Source of the DNA: Aliihoeflea aestuarii
GTDB lineage: Bacteria; Pseudomonadota; Alphaproteobacteria; Rhizobiales; Rhizobiaceae
DNA length: 64,000 nucleotides
Assembly: GCF_024105665.1 (NCBI RefSeq)
Contig: NZ_JAAAMK010000001.1
Coordinates: 124,001 to 188,000, forward strand
Direction of reading: 5' to 3'
Shown here piece by piece: positions 35,825-46,230 of the stretch. Each line of letters starts with the position of its first letter. Position 1 is the first letter of the stretch. Under the pieces are notes generated by a model, which worked only from the letters and a program-made list of their open reading frames with translations, did no database searches and was not told the DNA's origin. The position numbers and the translations under genes were made by a program.

Positions 35825-37027
35825 CTATGCCCGCTTTCCGAACTCCGCCGTGGCGACCGTCCAGGCGTTCGCCTGTTCGCTCAGCGTGAAGCCGAGGCCC
35901 GGCCGCGACGGCACGATCATCCGGCCATTGCGGATTTCCAGCCGCTCATTGAACATCGGCTCCAGCCACTCGAAGTGCTCGACCCACGGCTCCTGCGCAT
36001 AGGCGGCTGCGAGATGGAGATGGATTTCCATGGCGAAGTGCGGCGCGAGTTTCACCTGGGCCTCTTCGCCCAGCGACATGATCCTCAGAAACGGCGTGAT
36101 GCCGCCGACGCGCGGGGCATCGGGCTGGATGAAGTCCACGGAACGATTGCGGATTAACTCGCGATGCTCGGCGACGCTGGTCAGCATCTCGCCCGTCGCG
36201 ATCGGCGTATCGAGCATGGCGGCGAGCGCAGCATGCCCCTCCGCGTCATAGGCATCGAGCGGTTCCTCGATCCAGAACAGGTTGAACTCTTCGAGGATGC
36301 GGCCGAAACGCGCCGCCGTGGTGCGGTCCCATTGCTGGTTGGCATCGACCGCTATCGGGAAGCTGCTGCCGACATGCTCGCGCACGGCCTCGACGCGGCG
36401 AAGATCGATCATGGGATCGGGCTGGCCGACCTTGATCTTGACGCCGCCGATGCCCGCATCGATGGAGCGCGAGACGTTGTCGAGCACTTCTGCAATGTCG
36501 CTCGACAGGAAGCCGCCGGACGTATTGTAGCACTGCACGCTGTCGCGATGGGCGCCGAGGAGCTTTGCCAGCGGCAGGCCCGCGCGCTTGGCCTTCATGT
36601 CCCACAGCGCGATGTCGAAGGCGGCGATCGTCTGCGTCGTCAGGCCCGAGCGCCCCATGGACGCGCCCGCCCAAACAAGCTTGTTCCAGATGCGGGCGAT
36701 GTCGTTGGGGTCCTCGCCGATGAGTTCGCCGGCAATCTCCTTGGCATGGGCGAACATGCCCGCGCCGCCCGCCCGCTTCGAATAGCCGAATCCGATGCCG
36801 CGATGGCCTTCCCGGCTCTCGATCTCGGCGAAGGTGAAGGAGATCTCGGTCATCGGCTTTTGACGGCCGGTCAGCACCTTGGCGTCGCTGATCGCCGTCT
36901 TCAGCGGCAGCACGATATGGGAAATCCTGACATACGCGATCGTGTCCGTCGTCGCCTCACCCGCTTCGAGGCCGCCCTGCTTGTGCATGGGCGCAACATG
37001 GCGCTGCCGTTCGGTGGTGATGGTCAT
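35825..37027 (-). CDS. Galactarate/L-talarate dehydratase (enolase superfamily), paralogue 1
   Basis: A 400-residue mandelate-racemase-group dehydratase. The sequence follows the Salmonella TalrD/GalrD enzyme closely (ISDAKVLTGRQKP, QCYNTSGGF, IQPDAPRVGGI). Catalytic K197/K199 (VKIKVGQP), metal ligands D228 (VDANQQWD), E254 and E280, and H330 (APHFAMEIH) are all present. Known reaction: removal of water from galactarate or L-talarate to 5-keto-4-deoxyglucarate. It is last in a minus-strand transporter-enzyme operon. Confidence 0.9.
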   Translation of the reverse strand: MTITTERQRHVAPMHKQGGLEAGEATTDTIAYVRISHIVLPLKTAISDAKVLTGRQKPMTEISFTFAEIESREGHRGIGFGYSKRAGGAGMFAHAKEIAGELIGEDPNDIARIWNKLVWAGASMGRSGLTTQTIAAFDIALWDMKAKRAGLPLAKLLGAHRDSVQCYNTSGGFLSSDIAEVLDNVSRSIDAGIGGVKIKVGQPDPMIDLRRVEAVREHVGSSFPIAVDANQQWDRTTAARFGRILEEFNLFWIEEPLDAYDAEGHAALAAMLDTPIATGEMLTSVAEHRELIRNRSVDFIQPDAPRVGGITPFLRIMSLGEEAQVKLAPHFAMEIHLHLAAAYAQEPWVEHFEWLEPMFNERLEIRNGRMIVPSRPGLGFTLSEQANAWTVATAEFGKRA

Positions 37028-37057
37028 GATGTGTCTCCGGCTGGTTGGCGATGTTGT

Positions 37058-37092
37058 GCGGCAGGCCGGCGTTCGGATCGCCGGCCCGCCGC
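37058..37092 (-). terminator. Intergenic hairpin after the NitT/TauT binding protein
   Basis: GGCCGGCG/CGCCGGCC (37064-37071 with 37079-37086) and, past one mismatch, GCGGC/GCCGC (37058-37062 with 37088-37092) give a 13-bp stem just after the binding-protein stop and before the paralogue 1 gene. No T run, so it is likely a mRNA-protecting or partial attenuating hairpin. Confidence 0.65.
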
Positions 37093-37098
37093 AGTGGA

Positions 37099-38091
37099 TT
37101 AATCGGCGATCTGGTCGTGGACGTTTTCGAAGAACATTTCCTGCCAGGTTTCCGGGCGCGTCTGCAGCATTCCCGAATCGTTCATGAATTCCCAGACCGG
37201 CATCGCGCCGGCCGGGTTGGTCGAGAACACGGTGCCCTCGCCCGTCAGCACGGCGACGACCTCCTCCTCGGTGATCGGATCGCCGCTGACCTCAAGGTAG
37301 AGCCGCGCGGCTTCTTCGACATTGTCGTTGATGAAGTCGTGGGCTTCCTTGAGGGCAGCGATCATCGCCTGGGAGGCTATCGGGTTGGCTTCATGCTGCT
37401 GCGTGGTGGTGAACAGGATATTGCTCGCCACCGGCTCTTCGAACAGTTCTGAGTAGCTGAAGATCTCGCGGATGTTCGGGTCGCGCAGCGAGACGAGATA
37501 ATAGGGCGCTGACGAGAAGTGGCTGTTGACCTCGTGCTGCGGGTTGGACAGCGCCTGCGCCGCATCCGGGTGCGACAGTTGCACCGTCTGTTCGTTGAGC
37601 CGGTCGCGCCCTTCCGGTCCATACGCCTTCTCGAGCGCGATCGAGAGCATGATGGCCTGCACCGAAACGCCGATCGTCGGCACGGCGATGCGGTCGTTCG
37701 GGCCGAAATCCTCGATCGTCTGAATATCGGGGTTGCGCGTCAAAAGCGGGAACGGGATGCCTGAGACGCTCGATACGCCCTTTACGTTTCCACCGCTGCG
37801 CTCCCACAGGATCGCGAAATTGGTCAGACCCACCGCGACGAATTCGACATTGCCGGAGATCAAGGCATCGGTGGTGGCGCTGCCGTTTCCGAAGGTGATG
37901 AACTGGGCCGTCATGTCCGGCGCACCCAGTTCGGCGGCATGTTTTTCGAACAGGCCCTGCTGCTCGATCACGGTGAACGGCAGGTAGTTGATCTGGCGAA
38001 GCTGGGCGATGCGGATTTCCTGCGCGTAGGCGCTCGTGGCGAATGTCGACACGACGACCGCGGCGGCGGCTGCAAGCTTTAGCAGTTTCAT
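37099..38091 (-). CDS. NitT/TauT-type ABC solute-binding protein
   Basis: A 330-residue periplasmic binding protein of the SsuA/TauA/ThiY-like group, with a signal peptide (about 1-24, FATSAYAQ) and IRIAQLRQINYLPFTVIEQQGLF and SGNVEFVAVGLTNFAILWE segments. The ATG 38091 follows GGAGGAAA; a longer reading to 38154 overlaps the permease. Members bind sulfonates, nitrate or aromatic acids; here the two dehydratases around it point to a sugar diacid, which would be new for this class. Confidence 0.9.
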   Translation of the reverse strand: MKLLKLAAAAAVVVSTFATSAYAQEIRIAQLRQINYLPFTVIEQQGLFEKHAAELGAPDMTAQFITFGNGSATTDALISGNVEFVAVGLTNFAILWERSGGNVKGVSSVSGIPFPLLTRNPDIQTIEDFGPNDRIAVPTIGVSVQAIMLSIALEKAYGPEGRDRLNEQTVQLSHPDAAQALSNPQHEVNSHFSSAPYYLVSLRDPNIREIFSYSELFEEPVASNILFTTTQQHEANPIASQAMIAALKEAHDFINDNVEEAARLYLEVSGDPITEEEVVAVLTGEGTVFSTNPAGAMPVWEFMNDSGMLQTRPETWQEMFFENVHDQIAD

Positions 38092-38135
38092 TTTGGTTTC
38101 CTCCCTGTTGAATGACGGATCGATCAGCCGAGCCG

Positions 38136-38993
38136 TCAGCTCTGCACACCCCATTTTTGGATTGTGTGACGTTCGATGGTCTTGAAGACGAGGCTTTCGA
38201 CGATTAGGCCGACGACGATGACCGTCAAAAGCCCGGCGAAGACCGACGGTATGTTGAGCATGTTGCGGCTTTCGAAGATGAACCAGCCGAGGCCGCCCTG
38301 CCCCGACGAGACGCCGAACACGAGTTCGGCCGCGATCAGCGTGCGCCAGGCGAATGCCCAGCCGATCTTCAGGCCGGTCAGAATTGTCGGAAACGCTGCC
38401 GGTATCAGGATCTTCGCGACGTAGCGCAGGCCGCGCAGCTCATAGTTCCAGCCGACCATGCGCGTCGTCTGGGAGACCGATCGAAAGCCGGAATGGGTAT
38501 TGAGCGCGACGGCCCACAGCACCGAGTGAATGAGCACGAAGACGAGGCTGCCGATGCCAAGGCCGAACCAGATCAGCGCCAGCGGCAGAAGCGCGATGGC
38601 GGGCAACGGGTTGAAGGTGGCGGTCAGCGTTTCGAGAAGGTCGGTTCCAAGCCGAGTGTTGATCGCAACGATGGTCAAAACGGCCGCTAGCAGAACCCCG
38701 CTCGAATAGCCGATCGCGAGAATTTTGAGGGATGCCCATGTTCGCGACGGCAAGACGCCGGACGCGATCGAGGAAACAAGCGCCTTTATCGTATCCGTCA
38801 GCGTCGGAAACAGAAGCGGATTGCCCAGATAGCGCGCATAGCTTTCCCAGATGACGGCGAGCAGAACCAGTATCATGGTCTTGCGAAAGGCAGTGTTCGA
38901 CCAGATCGCCTCGAGCGTGCCCATGCGCCGGGGTTCGATCTCGGGTCCGGCGGACAGCGCCGCATCCGGGTTGAGGTGTATCATTGCACTCAT
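38136..38993 (-). CDS. NitT/TauT-type ABC permease
   Basis: A 285-residue BPD_transp_1 permease with about six helices and the SsuC/TauC-type loop FRSVSQTTRMVGWNYELRGLRYV. It is encoded between ATPase and binding-protein genes and is separated from the ATPase stop by 3 bases, so it forms one transporter with both. Confidence 0.92.
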   Translation of the reverse strand: MSAMIHLNPDAALSAGPEIEPRRMGTLEAIWSNTAFRKTMILVLLAVIWESYARYLGNPLLFPTLTDTIKALVSSIASGVLPSRTWASLKILAIGYSSGVLLAAVLTIVAINTRLGTDLLETLTATFNPLPAIALLPLALIWFGLGIGSLVFVLIHSVLWAVALNTHSGFRSVSQTTRMVGWNYELRGLRYVAKILIPAAFPTILTGLKIGWAFAWRTLIAAELVFGVSSGQGGLGWFIFESRNMLNIPSVFAGLLTVIVVGLIVESLVFKTIERHTIQKWGVQS

Positions 38994-38996
38994 GGC

Positions 38997-39815
38997 TCAG
39001 CCCTCCACCGCATCGTTGAACAGGAGATCGTGGATCTGCTGCTCGAGTTTGCCTGCACTGCCGTCGGCGATATTCGTGGTGTCCACGTCGCTGACCGCGG
39101 CCTTGACCCGGCCCGGATGCGGCGAAAGCAGGAGGATGCGATTGCCGATCTTGATCGCCTCTGCGATCGAATGGGTGACGAACAGAACGGTGAAACGCGT
39201 GTCTTCCCAAAGCCGCAGCAACTCGTCCTGGCAGGTGCGGCGGGTCAAGGCGTCGAGCGCGGCGAACGGCTCGTCCATCAGCAGGATGTCCGGCTCCATC
39301 GCCATGCCGCGCGCGATGGCGACACGTTGCTTCATGCCGCCGGACAACATGTGCGGATAGCTGTTGAGCACGTCGGCCAGACCGACCTTTTCGATATAGT
39401 GCGTTGCGCGGGCCTCGGCATCCTTCGCAGACATCTTGCGGGCGTTCGTCAACGGGAACACCACGTTGCCGAGCACCGTCTTCCAGGGCAGCAACTGGTC
39501 GAATTCCTGAAACACCATCATGCGGTCGGCACCGGGGCGCTGGATTGTGCGTCCCTTGATGGTCATCGTCCCTTCGCTCGGCTTGATGTAGCCGCCGACG
39601 GCCTTCAGAAGCGTGGACTTCCCGCAGCCTGACGGTCCCAGCAGAACGAAACGGTCGCTCTGGTTCACGTCGAAGCTCACGCCGCGCGTGGCGGTGATGA
39701 CGGCGCCGGGCGTCTCGTAGCGCAGCGTGACGTTTTGCGTGCGCAACAGCGGTTCGGGCGCAGGCGACGCCGCTTGCACAGGCCTGCCCGCGTCGATCGG
39801 CGATACGGCATTCAT
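38997..39815 (-). CDS. NitT/TauT-type ABC ATPase
   Basis: A 272-residue single nucleotide-binding domain: Walker A GPSGCGKST near 60, signature LSGGMKQRVAIAR, Walker B ILLMDEPFAALDALTR. The Q-loop region VFQEFDQLLPWKTVLGNV is typical of the SsuB/TauB group. The ATG 39815 follows GGAGG; the longer reading to 40001 overlaps the paralogue 2 gene. Confidence 0.94.
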   Translation of the reverse strand: MNAVSPIDAGRPVQAASPAPEPLLRTQNVTLRYETPGAVITATRGVSFDVNQSDRFVLLGPSGCGKSTLLKAVGGYIKPSEGTMTIKGRTIQRPGADRMMVFQEFDQLLPWKTVLGNVVFPLTNARKMSAKDAEARATHYIEKVGLADVLNSYPHMLSGGMKQRVAIARGMAMEPDILLMDEPFAALDALTRRTCQDELLRLWEDTRFTVLFVTHSIAEAIKIGNRILLLSPHPGRVKAAVSDVDTTNIADGSAGKLEQQIHDLLFNDAVEG

Positions 39816-39861
39816 GGACGTCCTCCCTGACATTCGATGCGCCTGCCCGATTTTCCTCCGC

Positions 39862-41022
39862 TCAGGCGCGTTTGCCGATTTCGATCTTCTGAACGACCCA
39901 CCCGGCGGCGCGCTCACTGAGGCTGAAGCCAAGCCCCGGTCGATCCGGCACCAGCATCCGGCCGCTGCGTATTTCCAGCCGTTCGTTGAACATCGGTTCA
40001 AACCATTCGAAATGTTCGACCCATGGTTCGCGCGGATAGGCGGCCATCAGATGCACATGGATTTCCATGACGAAGTGCGGCGTGATCTGAAGGTTGAACT
40101 GGTCGGCCAGCGCCATGATGCGCAGGAACGGCGTGATGCCGCCGACACGCGGCGCATCGGGCTGAAGGTAATCCACCGATCCCAATTGCATCATGCGAAA
40201 ATGTTCGCCGACGCTGGTCAACATTTCGCCCGACGCGATGGGTGTCGAAATCAGGTTCGACAGCATCGCATGGCCTTCCGCGTCGTCGGAGGCGAGCGGT
40301 TCTTCGAGGAAGACAAGATTGAATTCGTCCAGCGCCCGGCCGTTGCGCTTGGCGGCCGGCCGGTCCCATTGCTGGTTGACGTCCACCATCAGCGGAAAGT
40401 CGTCGCCGAGGAATTCGCGCGCGGCCTTCACGCGGGAAAGATCGGCCGAGAAACTGGGGTTGCCGACTTTCATCTTCAGCCCGCCGATGCCAGCGTCCAG
40501 TGCACGCCCCATATTCTCAAGCACTTCCTCGGTGGACGCCTGAAGATAACCGCCCGAGGTGTTGTAGCAGCGCAGCGAGGTGTGGTGCCTGCCGAGAAAC
40601 CGCGAAAGCGACAGGCCCGCACGCTTCGATTTCAGATCCCACAGCGCCGTATCCAGCGCGGCGATCGCCTGCGCTGCCAGCCCCTGACGACCGATCGAAA
40701 TGCTCTGCCACATCAGCCTGTCCCAGATGCGGGCGATGTCGCCCGCATCCTCACCGATGAGCAGCGGCGCAAGCTCGGCGGCGTGGGCGAATTGCGCCGG
40801 ACCGCCGGAGCGGAGCGAATAGCTGTATCCGAAGCCCCGGTGGCCGCCCGCCGTCTCGATCTGCGCACACAGGACAGCCACATCCGTCAGCGGCGTCTGA
40901 CGGCCCGTCAGAACCTTCGCGTCGCTGATGGGGCGATCGAGCGGCAGCTTGATCGACGACAGCTCGATCCAGGCGATGCGATCGTCCTGCGCGACGGCAG
41001 GCTGCGACACTGCGATATTCAT
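39862..41022 (-). CDS. Galactarate/L-talarate dehydratase (enolase superfamily), paralogue 2
   Basis: A 386-residue enzyme clearly related to paralogue 1: the shared ISDAKVLTGRQ, CYNTSGGY, EPWVEHFEW and C-terminal IGKRA all remain. Catalytic residues K183/K185 (LKMKVGNP), D214, E240, E266 and H316 are kept. It differs in spots near the active site (VDVNQQWD instead of VDANQQWD; FLEEPLASDD instead of WIEEPLDAYD), so it may prefer another hexarate stereoisomer. The ABC transporter lies between the two copies. Confidence 0.88.
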   Translation of the reverse strand: MNIAVSQPAVAQDDRIAWIELSSIKLPLDRPISDAKVLTGRQTPLTDVAVLCAQIETAGGHRGFGYSYSLRSGGPAQFAHAAELAPLLIGEDAGDIARIWDRLMWQSISIGRQGLAAQAIAALDTALWDLKSKRAGLSLSRFLGRHHTSLRCYNTSGGYLQASTEEVLENMGRALDAGIGGLKMKVGNPSFSADLSRVKAAREFLGDDFPLMVDVNQQWDRPAAKRNGRALDEFNLVFLEEPLASDDAEGHAMLSNLISTPIASGEMLTSVGEHFRMMQLGSVDYLQPDAPRVGGITPFLRIMALADQFNLQITPHFVMEIHVHLMAAYPREPWVEHFEWFEPMFNERLEIRSGRMLVPDRPGLGFSLSERAAGWVVQKIEIGKRA

Positions 41023-41064
41023 TGCCGATACCCCATGCTTGCAATCCCCGACATTCGAAACCGA

Positions 41065-42054
<990 letters not shown>

Positions 42055-42074
42055 AATGACGAAACGCCCCGCAA

Positions 42075-43589
42075 CTACCCCGCCTCCTCGACACTCGCGA
42101 ACTGACGCTTGCGTCGGCGCAGCGACGAGATGATTGTCCAGGCTACCAACAGCACCGTCAGCGCAAGAAAGGTCGCGCTGATCGGGCGTTCGATGAAAAT
42201 GCCCAGTTCGCCGCGGCTGATCAGCAGTGAGCGGCGGAAGTTCTCCTCCAGCAACGGGCCGAGGATGAAGCCGAGCAGAAGCGGTGCGGGCTCGAACTTG
42301 AGAAGATAGAGCCAGTAGCCCATAGCGCCGAAAGCGGCGACCAGCAGCACGTCAACATGCGCGTTGTTGATGCTGTAGACACCGATGACGATGAACAGGA
42401 TCACCGAGGGAAACAGGATCGTGTAGGGGATGCGCAGAATGCTGACCCACACGCTGATGAACGGGATGTTCAGCACCAGAAGGATCAGGTTTCCGATCAG
42501 GAAGCTGGCGACGAGACCCCAGAAGATTTCAGGCGTTTCCGAAATCACCGTCGGCCCCGGCGCGATGCCGTGGATCATCAGAGCACCGAGCATCAGCGCC
42601 ATCACCGCGTCGCCCGGAATGCCGAGCGTCAAGGTTGGGATGAACGCGGACTGCGCGGCGGCGTTGTTGGCGCTTTCCGGCGCCGTGATGCCCTCGATGG
42701 CCCCCTTGCCGAAACGCGACGGATCGCGTGCGACGCGCTTTTCGATCGCGTAGGCCATGAAGGACGCGATCGCAACGCCCGCGCCGGGAAGGATGCCGAC
42801 CCCGCTGCCGACGGCAGAGCCCCGCAGCATCGGCGCAAGGCTGCGCTTCACGTCGTCGCGCGTGGGCAGCATCGAACGCAGCGTGATGCGCTTGGTCGCG
42901 TTCGAATTATCGACGCGGCCTACATTGGCGATCACTTCGGTAATGCCGAACAGGCCCATGGCCAGCGCGACGATGTTAATACCGTCATAGACATAGGTCA
43001 CGCCGAACGCGAAACGCTGCATGCCCGTCGTCACGTCGGTTCCGACAAGGCCGAGTACCAGTCCGATGATGACCGACGCGACGCCCTTGATGGGCGAGCC
43101 CTGCGCCAGCAGCGACGCACCGACCAGGCCGAGAACCATGATGGCGAAATATTCGGCCGCCCCGAAGCTCAATGCGATCGAGGCGAGCGGCGGTGCGAAG
43201 GCGGCCAGAAGGACGATGGCGAAGGCCGAGCCGACGAAGGACGCGATGGTCGTCATGAACAGCGCGACTCCCGCGCGACCCTCACGCGTCATCGGATAGC
43301 CGTCGAGACAGACCACGGCAGCGGCCGGATGTCCGGGCAGGTTCAGGAGGATCGAGGCCGTCGACCCGCCATATTGCGCGCCATAGTAGATGCCGGCCAG
43401 AAGAACCAGTGCCGTGGTCGGCTCGACATAGAAGGTCAGCGGCAGCAGCATCGAGATCGCGGCCAGATTGCCGACGCCCGGCAGCACGCCGATCAGCATG
43501 CCGATGGTGACGCCGAGCAGGCAGTACATCAGGTTCTGGAAGCTGAGCGCGGTGGCGAAGCCGAGATAGAGATTGTCGATCAGTTCCAT
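42075..43589 (-). CDS. tctA: Tripartite tricarboxylate transporter, large permease (TctA)
   Basis: A 504-residue polytopic membrane protein of the TctA family, with LPGVGNLAAISMLLPLTF, STASILLNLPGHPAAAV and GSGVGILPGAGVAIASF. It works with TctB and the periplasmic TctC in Na+- or H+-driven uptake of organic acids. 4 bases separate it from the tctB stop. Upstream of kdgD in the same direction, it may deliver the hexarate or a related carboxylate. Confidence 0.94.
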   Translation of the reverse strand: MELIDNLYLGFATALSFQNLMYCLLGVTIGMLIGVLPGVGNLAAISMLLPLTFYVEPTTALVLLAGIYYGAQYGGSTASILLNLPGHPAAAVVCLDGYPMTREGRAGVALFMTTIASFVGSAFAIVLLAAFAPPLASIALSFGAAEYFAIMVLGLVGASLLAQGSPIKGVASVIIGLVLGLVGTDVTTGMQRFAFGVTYVYDGINIVALAMGLFGITEVIANVGRVDNSNATKRITLRSMLPTRDDVKRSLAPMLRGSAVGSGVGILPGAGVAIASFMAYAIEKRVARDPSRFGKGAIEGITAPESANNAAAQSAFIPTLTLGIPGDAVMALMLGALMIHGIAPGPTVISETPEIFWGLVASFLIGNLILLVLNIPFISVWVSILRIPYTILFPSVILFIVIGVYSINNAHVDVLLVAAFGAMGYWLYLLKFEPAPLLLGFILGPLLEENFRRSLLISRGELGIFIERPISATFLALTVLLVAWTIISSLRRRKRQFASVEEAG

Positions 43590-43593
43590 CTGG

Positions 43594-44037
43594 TCATCTC
43601 CACGGGAAGACGCGGAAGGGGATGCCCAGCACGGCGATGAAGATCACATAGACCATCGCGCTGAGGACAAGCAGCAGCAACAACGTGCCGAGCCACGGCA
43701 AACCCGGCTGCGCCAGGCGCGCCAGGATGACGAGCAGGCTCGTGGCGACGATGATGCCGTAAGGCTCGATGGTGAGGCCGAAGACGACGACGCTGACCAG
43801 CACGAAGAAAAGCGGTCGCAGCCGGATTTCATCGAGCGGCCCTGTCGTGAATTTGAACGAGACGACCATCATCAATCCGCCCGCGCCGATCAGCAGCCAG
43901 CCCAGCGCGGTGGGAAAGAAGCCCGGCCCCATCTGATAGAGGCTGCCCACGGAATAGCGGCTCGCCTCCCAAAGCACGCCGGCGCCGATCAGCAGCGTCG
44001 TCAGCGAGGAAAGAAACTCGCGTGTGTCTACTCTCAT
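43594..44037 (-). CDS. tctB: Tripartite tricarboxylate transporter, small permease (TctB)
   Basis: A 147-residue membrane protein with four helices (for example SLTTLLIGAGVLWEASRYSV and PWLGTLLLLLVLSAMVYVIFI), typical TctB length. The ATG 44037 follows GAGGA; a longer reading to 44196 runs into the tctC hairpin. It is 4 bases upstream of tctA. Confidence 0.9.
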   Translation of the reverse strand: MRVDTREFLSSLTTLLIGAGVLWEASRYSVGSLYQMGPGFFPTALGWLLIGAGGLMMVVSFKFTTGPLDEIRLRPLFFVLVSVVVFGLTIEPYGIIVATSLLVILARLAQPGLPWLGTLLLLLVLSAMVYVIFIAVLGIPFRVFPWR

Positions 44038-44197
44038 AGTGTCCTCGACCGTTGAATGAGTGCCCTCGCCAGCTGCCGCATAAGGCATCTGAGGCGTTTG
44101 GGCGGCGATGCCGCCACGAGGACGGATACGCAGCATGCCGCGCGACCCATCGATCGCCGACATTGGCGCGGACGGCGCAATCCGTCGCGCGAGCAAA

Positions 44198-44222
44198 AAT
44201 GCGCCCCGGCAAGGGGCGCATT
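44198..44222 (-). terminator. Terminator/attenuator between tctC and tctB
   Basis: AATGCGCCCC and GGGGCGCATT (44198-44207 with 44213-44222) form a perfect 10-bp stem with a 5-base loop, 11 bases after the tctC stop. On the minus strand it runs into T5, so this is the most terminator-like of the intergenic hairpins. Read-through would then express tctBA at a lower level. Confidence 0.8.
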
Positions 44223-44232
44223 CGAAAAGGAC

Positions 44233-45204
44233 CTACTGGATGGTGATGCCGAACTGCTGGATGATCTCGCCGTAGGTCTCGGTGCTGTCGGCCAACCAGG
44301 TCGAGAATTCCTGTGATGTTCCGGTGGCGGTTCGTGCGCCCTGCTCGGCGACCCGCGCCTGCATTTCCGGGCTTTCCACGATACGGCGAACCTCTTCGCC
44401 GAGCCGCTCGACCAGTTCTTCCGAACTGCCGCCGGTCGTCAGCAGGCCCTGCCAGGACCCCATCTGGTCGGCCGCCAGGCCAAGCTCGCCGAAGGTGGGC
44501 ATATCGGGCAGGTCGTCGAGGCGGCTGTCGCCGGTGAGCGCGATTCCGGTCAACTGGCCGCTCTTGACGAAGGGCAGCGTTGCCGTCGATCCGTTGATGA
44601 TGACCGTCGCCTCGCCCGAAACGACGGCGCGCGACGATTCCGAACCGCCGCGATAGGGGATCGTCGTCCAGTCGAGACCGAGATGATCGCCGAGCATGAC
44701 GCCGGCGAGATGGGTCGCGGACCCGATGCCGGAATTGCCGATGCGCAGGGCGCGCGGATCTTCTTCGCCGAGCGCGACGAGCGCCTCGACATTGTCGATC
44801 TCGAGCTGCGGATTGACGGCGAAGATGTAGGGCGAAAAGCTGATCATCGTCACGGGCGCGAGATCATTCGTCGGATCGTAGCTCAGATCGCTGTAGAGCC
44901 AGGGCGCGGTCGCCAGCGTCGAGACATCCATCAGGAGCAGCGTGTGCGCATCGGGCTCGGCCTTGGCGACATAGTCGGCCCCGATATTGCTGCCCGCACC
45001 GGCCTTGTTCTCGACCACGACCGGCTGGCCGACCGCCTCGGAAAGTTCGGGCGCGATGAGGCGCGCGAGAATGTCGGACGTTCCTCCGGGCGGCGCGGCC
45101 ACGACGATGCGCAGTGGCTTGGTGAATTCCTGCGCCACGGCAGGGGTGAGCGCGGACGAAGCGGCGAGCAGCGCGCCCGCAAAAGCACCAATGAGCAGTT
45201 TCAA
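44233..45204 (-). CDS. tctC: Tripartite tricarboxylate transporter, periplasmic receptor (TctC, Bug family)
   Basis: A 323-residue Bug-family binding protein with a signal peptide (about 1-24, LTPAVAQ). KPLRIVVAAPPGGTSDILARL is the family N-terminus and VENKAGAGSNIGADYVAKA its pyrrolidine loop. I take TTG 45204, 6 bases after GGAGG; TTG 45210 abuts the site. No ATG is close. It is first in the tctCBA-kdgD-dehydratase row, after the GntR gene. Confidence 0.9.
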   Translation of the reverse strand: MKLLIGAFAGALLAASSALTPAVAQEFTKPLRIVVAAPPGGTSDILARLIAPELSEAVGQPVVVENKAGAGSNIGADYVAKAEPDAHTLLLMDVSTLATAPWLYSDLSYDPTNDLAPVTMISFSPYIFAVNPQLEIDNVEALVALGEEDPRALRIGNSGIGSATHLAGVMLGDHLGLDWTTIPYRGGSESSRAVVSGEATVIINGSTATLPFVKSGQLTGIALTGDSRLDDLPDMPTFGELGLAADQMGSWQGLLTTGGSSEELVERLGEEVRRIVESPEMQARVAEQGARTATGTSQEFSTWLADSTETYGEIIQQFGITIQ

Positions 45205-45357
45205 GGTCAACCTCCCTATTCCGTTATCAAGACCGGCCCTGCGGCCGGACTCCAGTCCTCCAGTTTATAGAGCGCGAGACCTGACCGGCCGTTCGACGGG
45301 CCGACGAACGGCAAAAACCGTCCACCAAGTCATCACATCTCTTGTTATTAAGTTCTA

Positions 45358-46125
45358 TTATGAGTTTGAGGGTTCGTCAACCGGATCGGCCTTTTTCGCC
45401 AGACCGGGCCGCGTCAGTGCGCGATAGCGCTTGATCCCGCCCTGGAGATGCTTGCGCATCGCCGCCCGCGCGCGCTCGGGATCGCGTGCCCAGATCGCTT
45501 CGGCAACCTCGACATGCTCGGCGAGAAGAATGTCATCGCGATTTGGAAGAGGATCGACGCCGCCCATGAGATTGCGGAACTTCACGCGCGGAATGATGCG
45601 CCGTCCGACATGGTCGAGAAACGATTTGAACCGCGTATTGTTGGTCGCGGCCGCAACCGCGAGATGAAACTCGAAATCCGCCTGGTCCGTGGATTTGCCT
45701 TCCTCAACGAGCCTCGCGAATATCTGGATTTGCGCTTCGAGATCGGCTTCCTGCGCCGGCGAACTGCGAAGCGCCGCAAGGCCCGCCGCCTCGACTTCGA
45801 CCCCGATGCGGATTTCCATCTCCTCGATGATGTCCGATATGCGACTGGTCGCTTCCGTGAACAGAGCGAGCGGCGCGGACGACTGCCGGGGTCCGAGCGC
45901 GAAGACACCTATGCCCTGCTTGGATTCCACAAGCCCCTCGGCACGCAAGGCCGCGATCGCCTCGCGGATGACGGTGCGGCTGACGCCGAAGCGTTCGACC
46001 AGCACAGGCTCCGTCGGCAGCTTATCGCCGACCGCGTAATCGCCATTTTCGATCTGCTCCGTAAGCGTCTCGATGACCTTGGCCGCCAGACTTGGCCGCC
46101 CGCCCGATTGTCTCGAAAAATGCAT
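45358..46125 (-). CDS. GntR-family regulator, FadR subfamily
   Basis: A 255-residue regulator. The winged helix-turn-helix (about 15-70) includes VGDKLPTEPVLVERFGVSRTVIREAIAALR, and the FCD domain includes QADFEFHLAVAAATNNTRF. It sits in the middle of the sugar-acid block on the same strand, between the enolase and tctC genes. ATCATAC and GTATGAT flank its promoter (46158-46207). A likely regulator of the diacid genes on both sides. Confidence 0.9.
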   Translation of the reverse strand: MHFSRQSGGRPSLAAKVIETLTEQIENGDYAVGDKLPTEPVLVERFGVSRTVIREAIAALRAEGLVESKQGIGVFALGPRQSSAPLALFTEATSRISDIIEEMEIRIGVEVEAAGLAALRSSPAQEADLEAQIQIFARLVEEGKSTDQADFEFHLAVAAATNNTRFKSFLDHVGRRIIPRVKFRNLMGGVDPLPNRDDILLAEHVEVAEAIWARDPERARAAMRKHLQGGIKRYRALTRPGLAKKADPVDEPSNS

Positions 46126-46157
46126 TGCACTGACACCCGTCTGTTTGATTGGCACGC

Positions 46158-46207
46158 ATCATACTTCGTGCGCCCGCAAACGCAATTTACGCGCAAATTC
46201 GTATGAT
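46158..46207. promoter_or_regulatory. ATCATAC / GTATGAT inverted half-sites before the GntR gene
   Basis: ATCATAC (46158-46164) and its complement GTATGAT (46201-46207) lie 36 bases apart, in the 105 bases between the enolase stop and the GntR start. The ATCATA core is shared with the palindrome at 49744. It may be an autoregulatory pair of sites. Confidence 0.4.
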
Positions 46208-46230
46208 AATTGATGTGGCAGCCTGTCAGT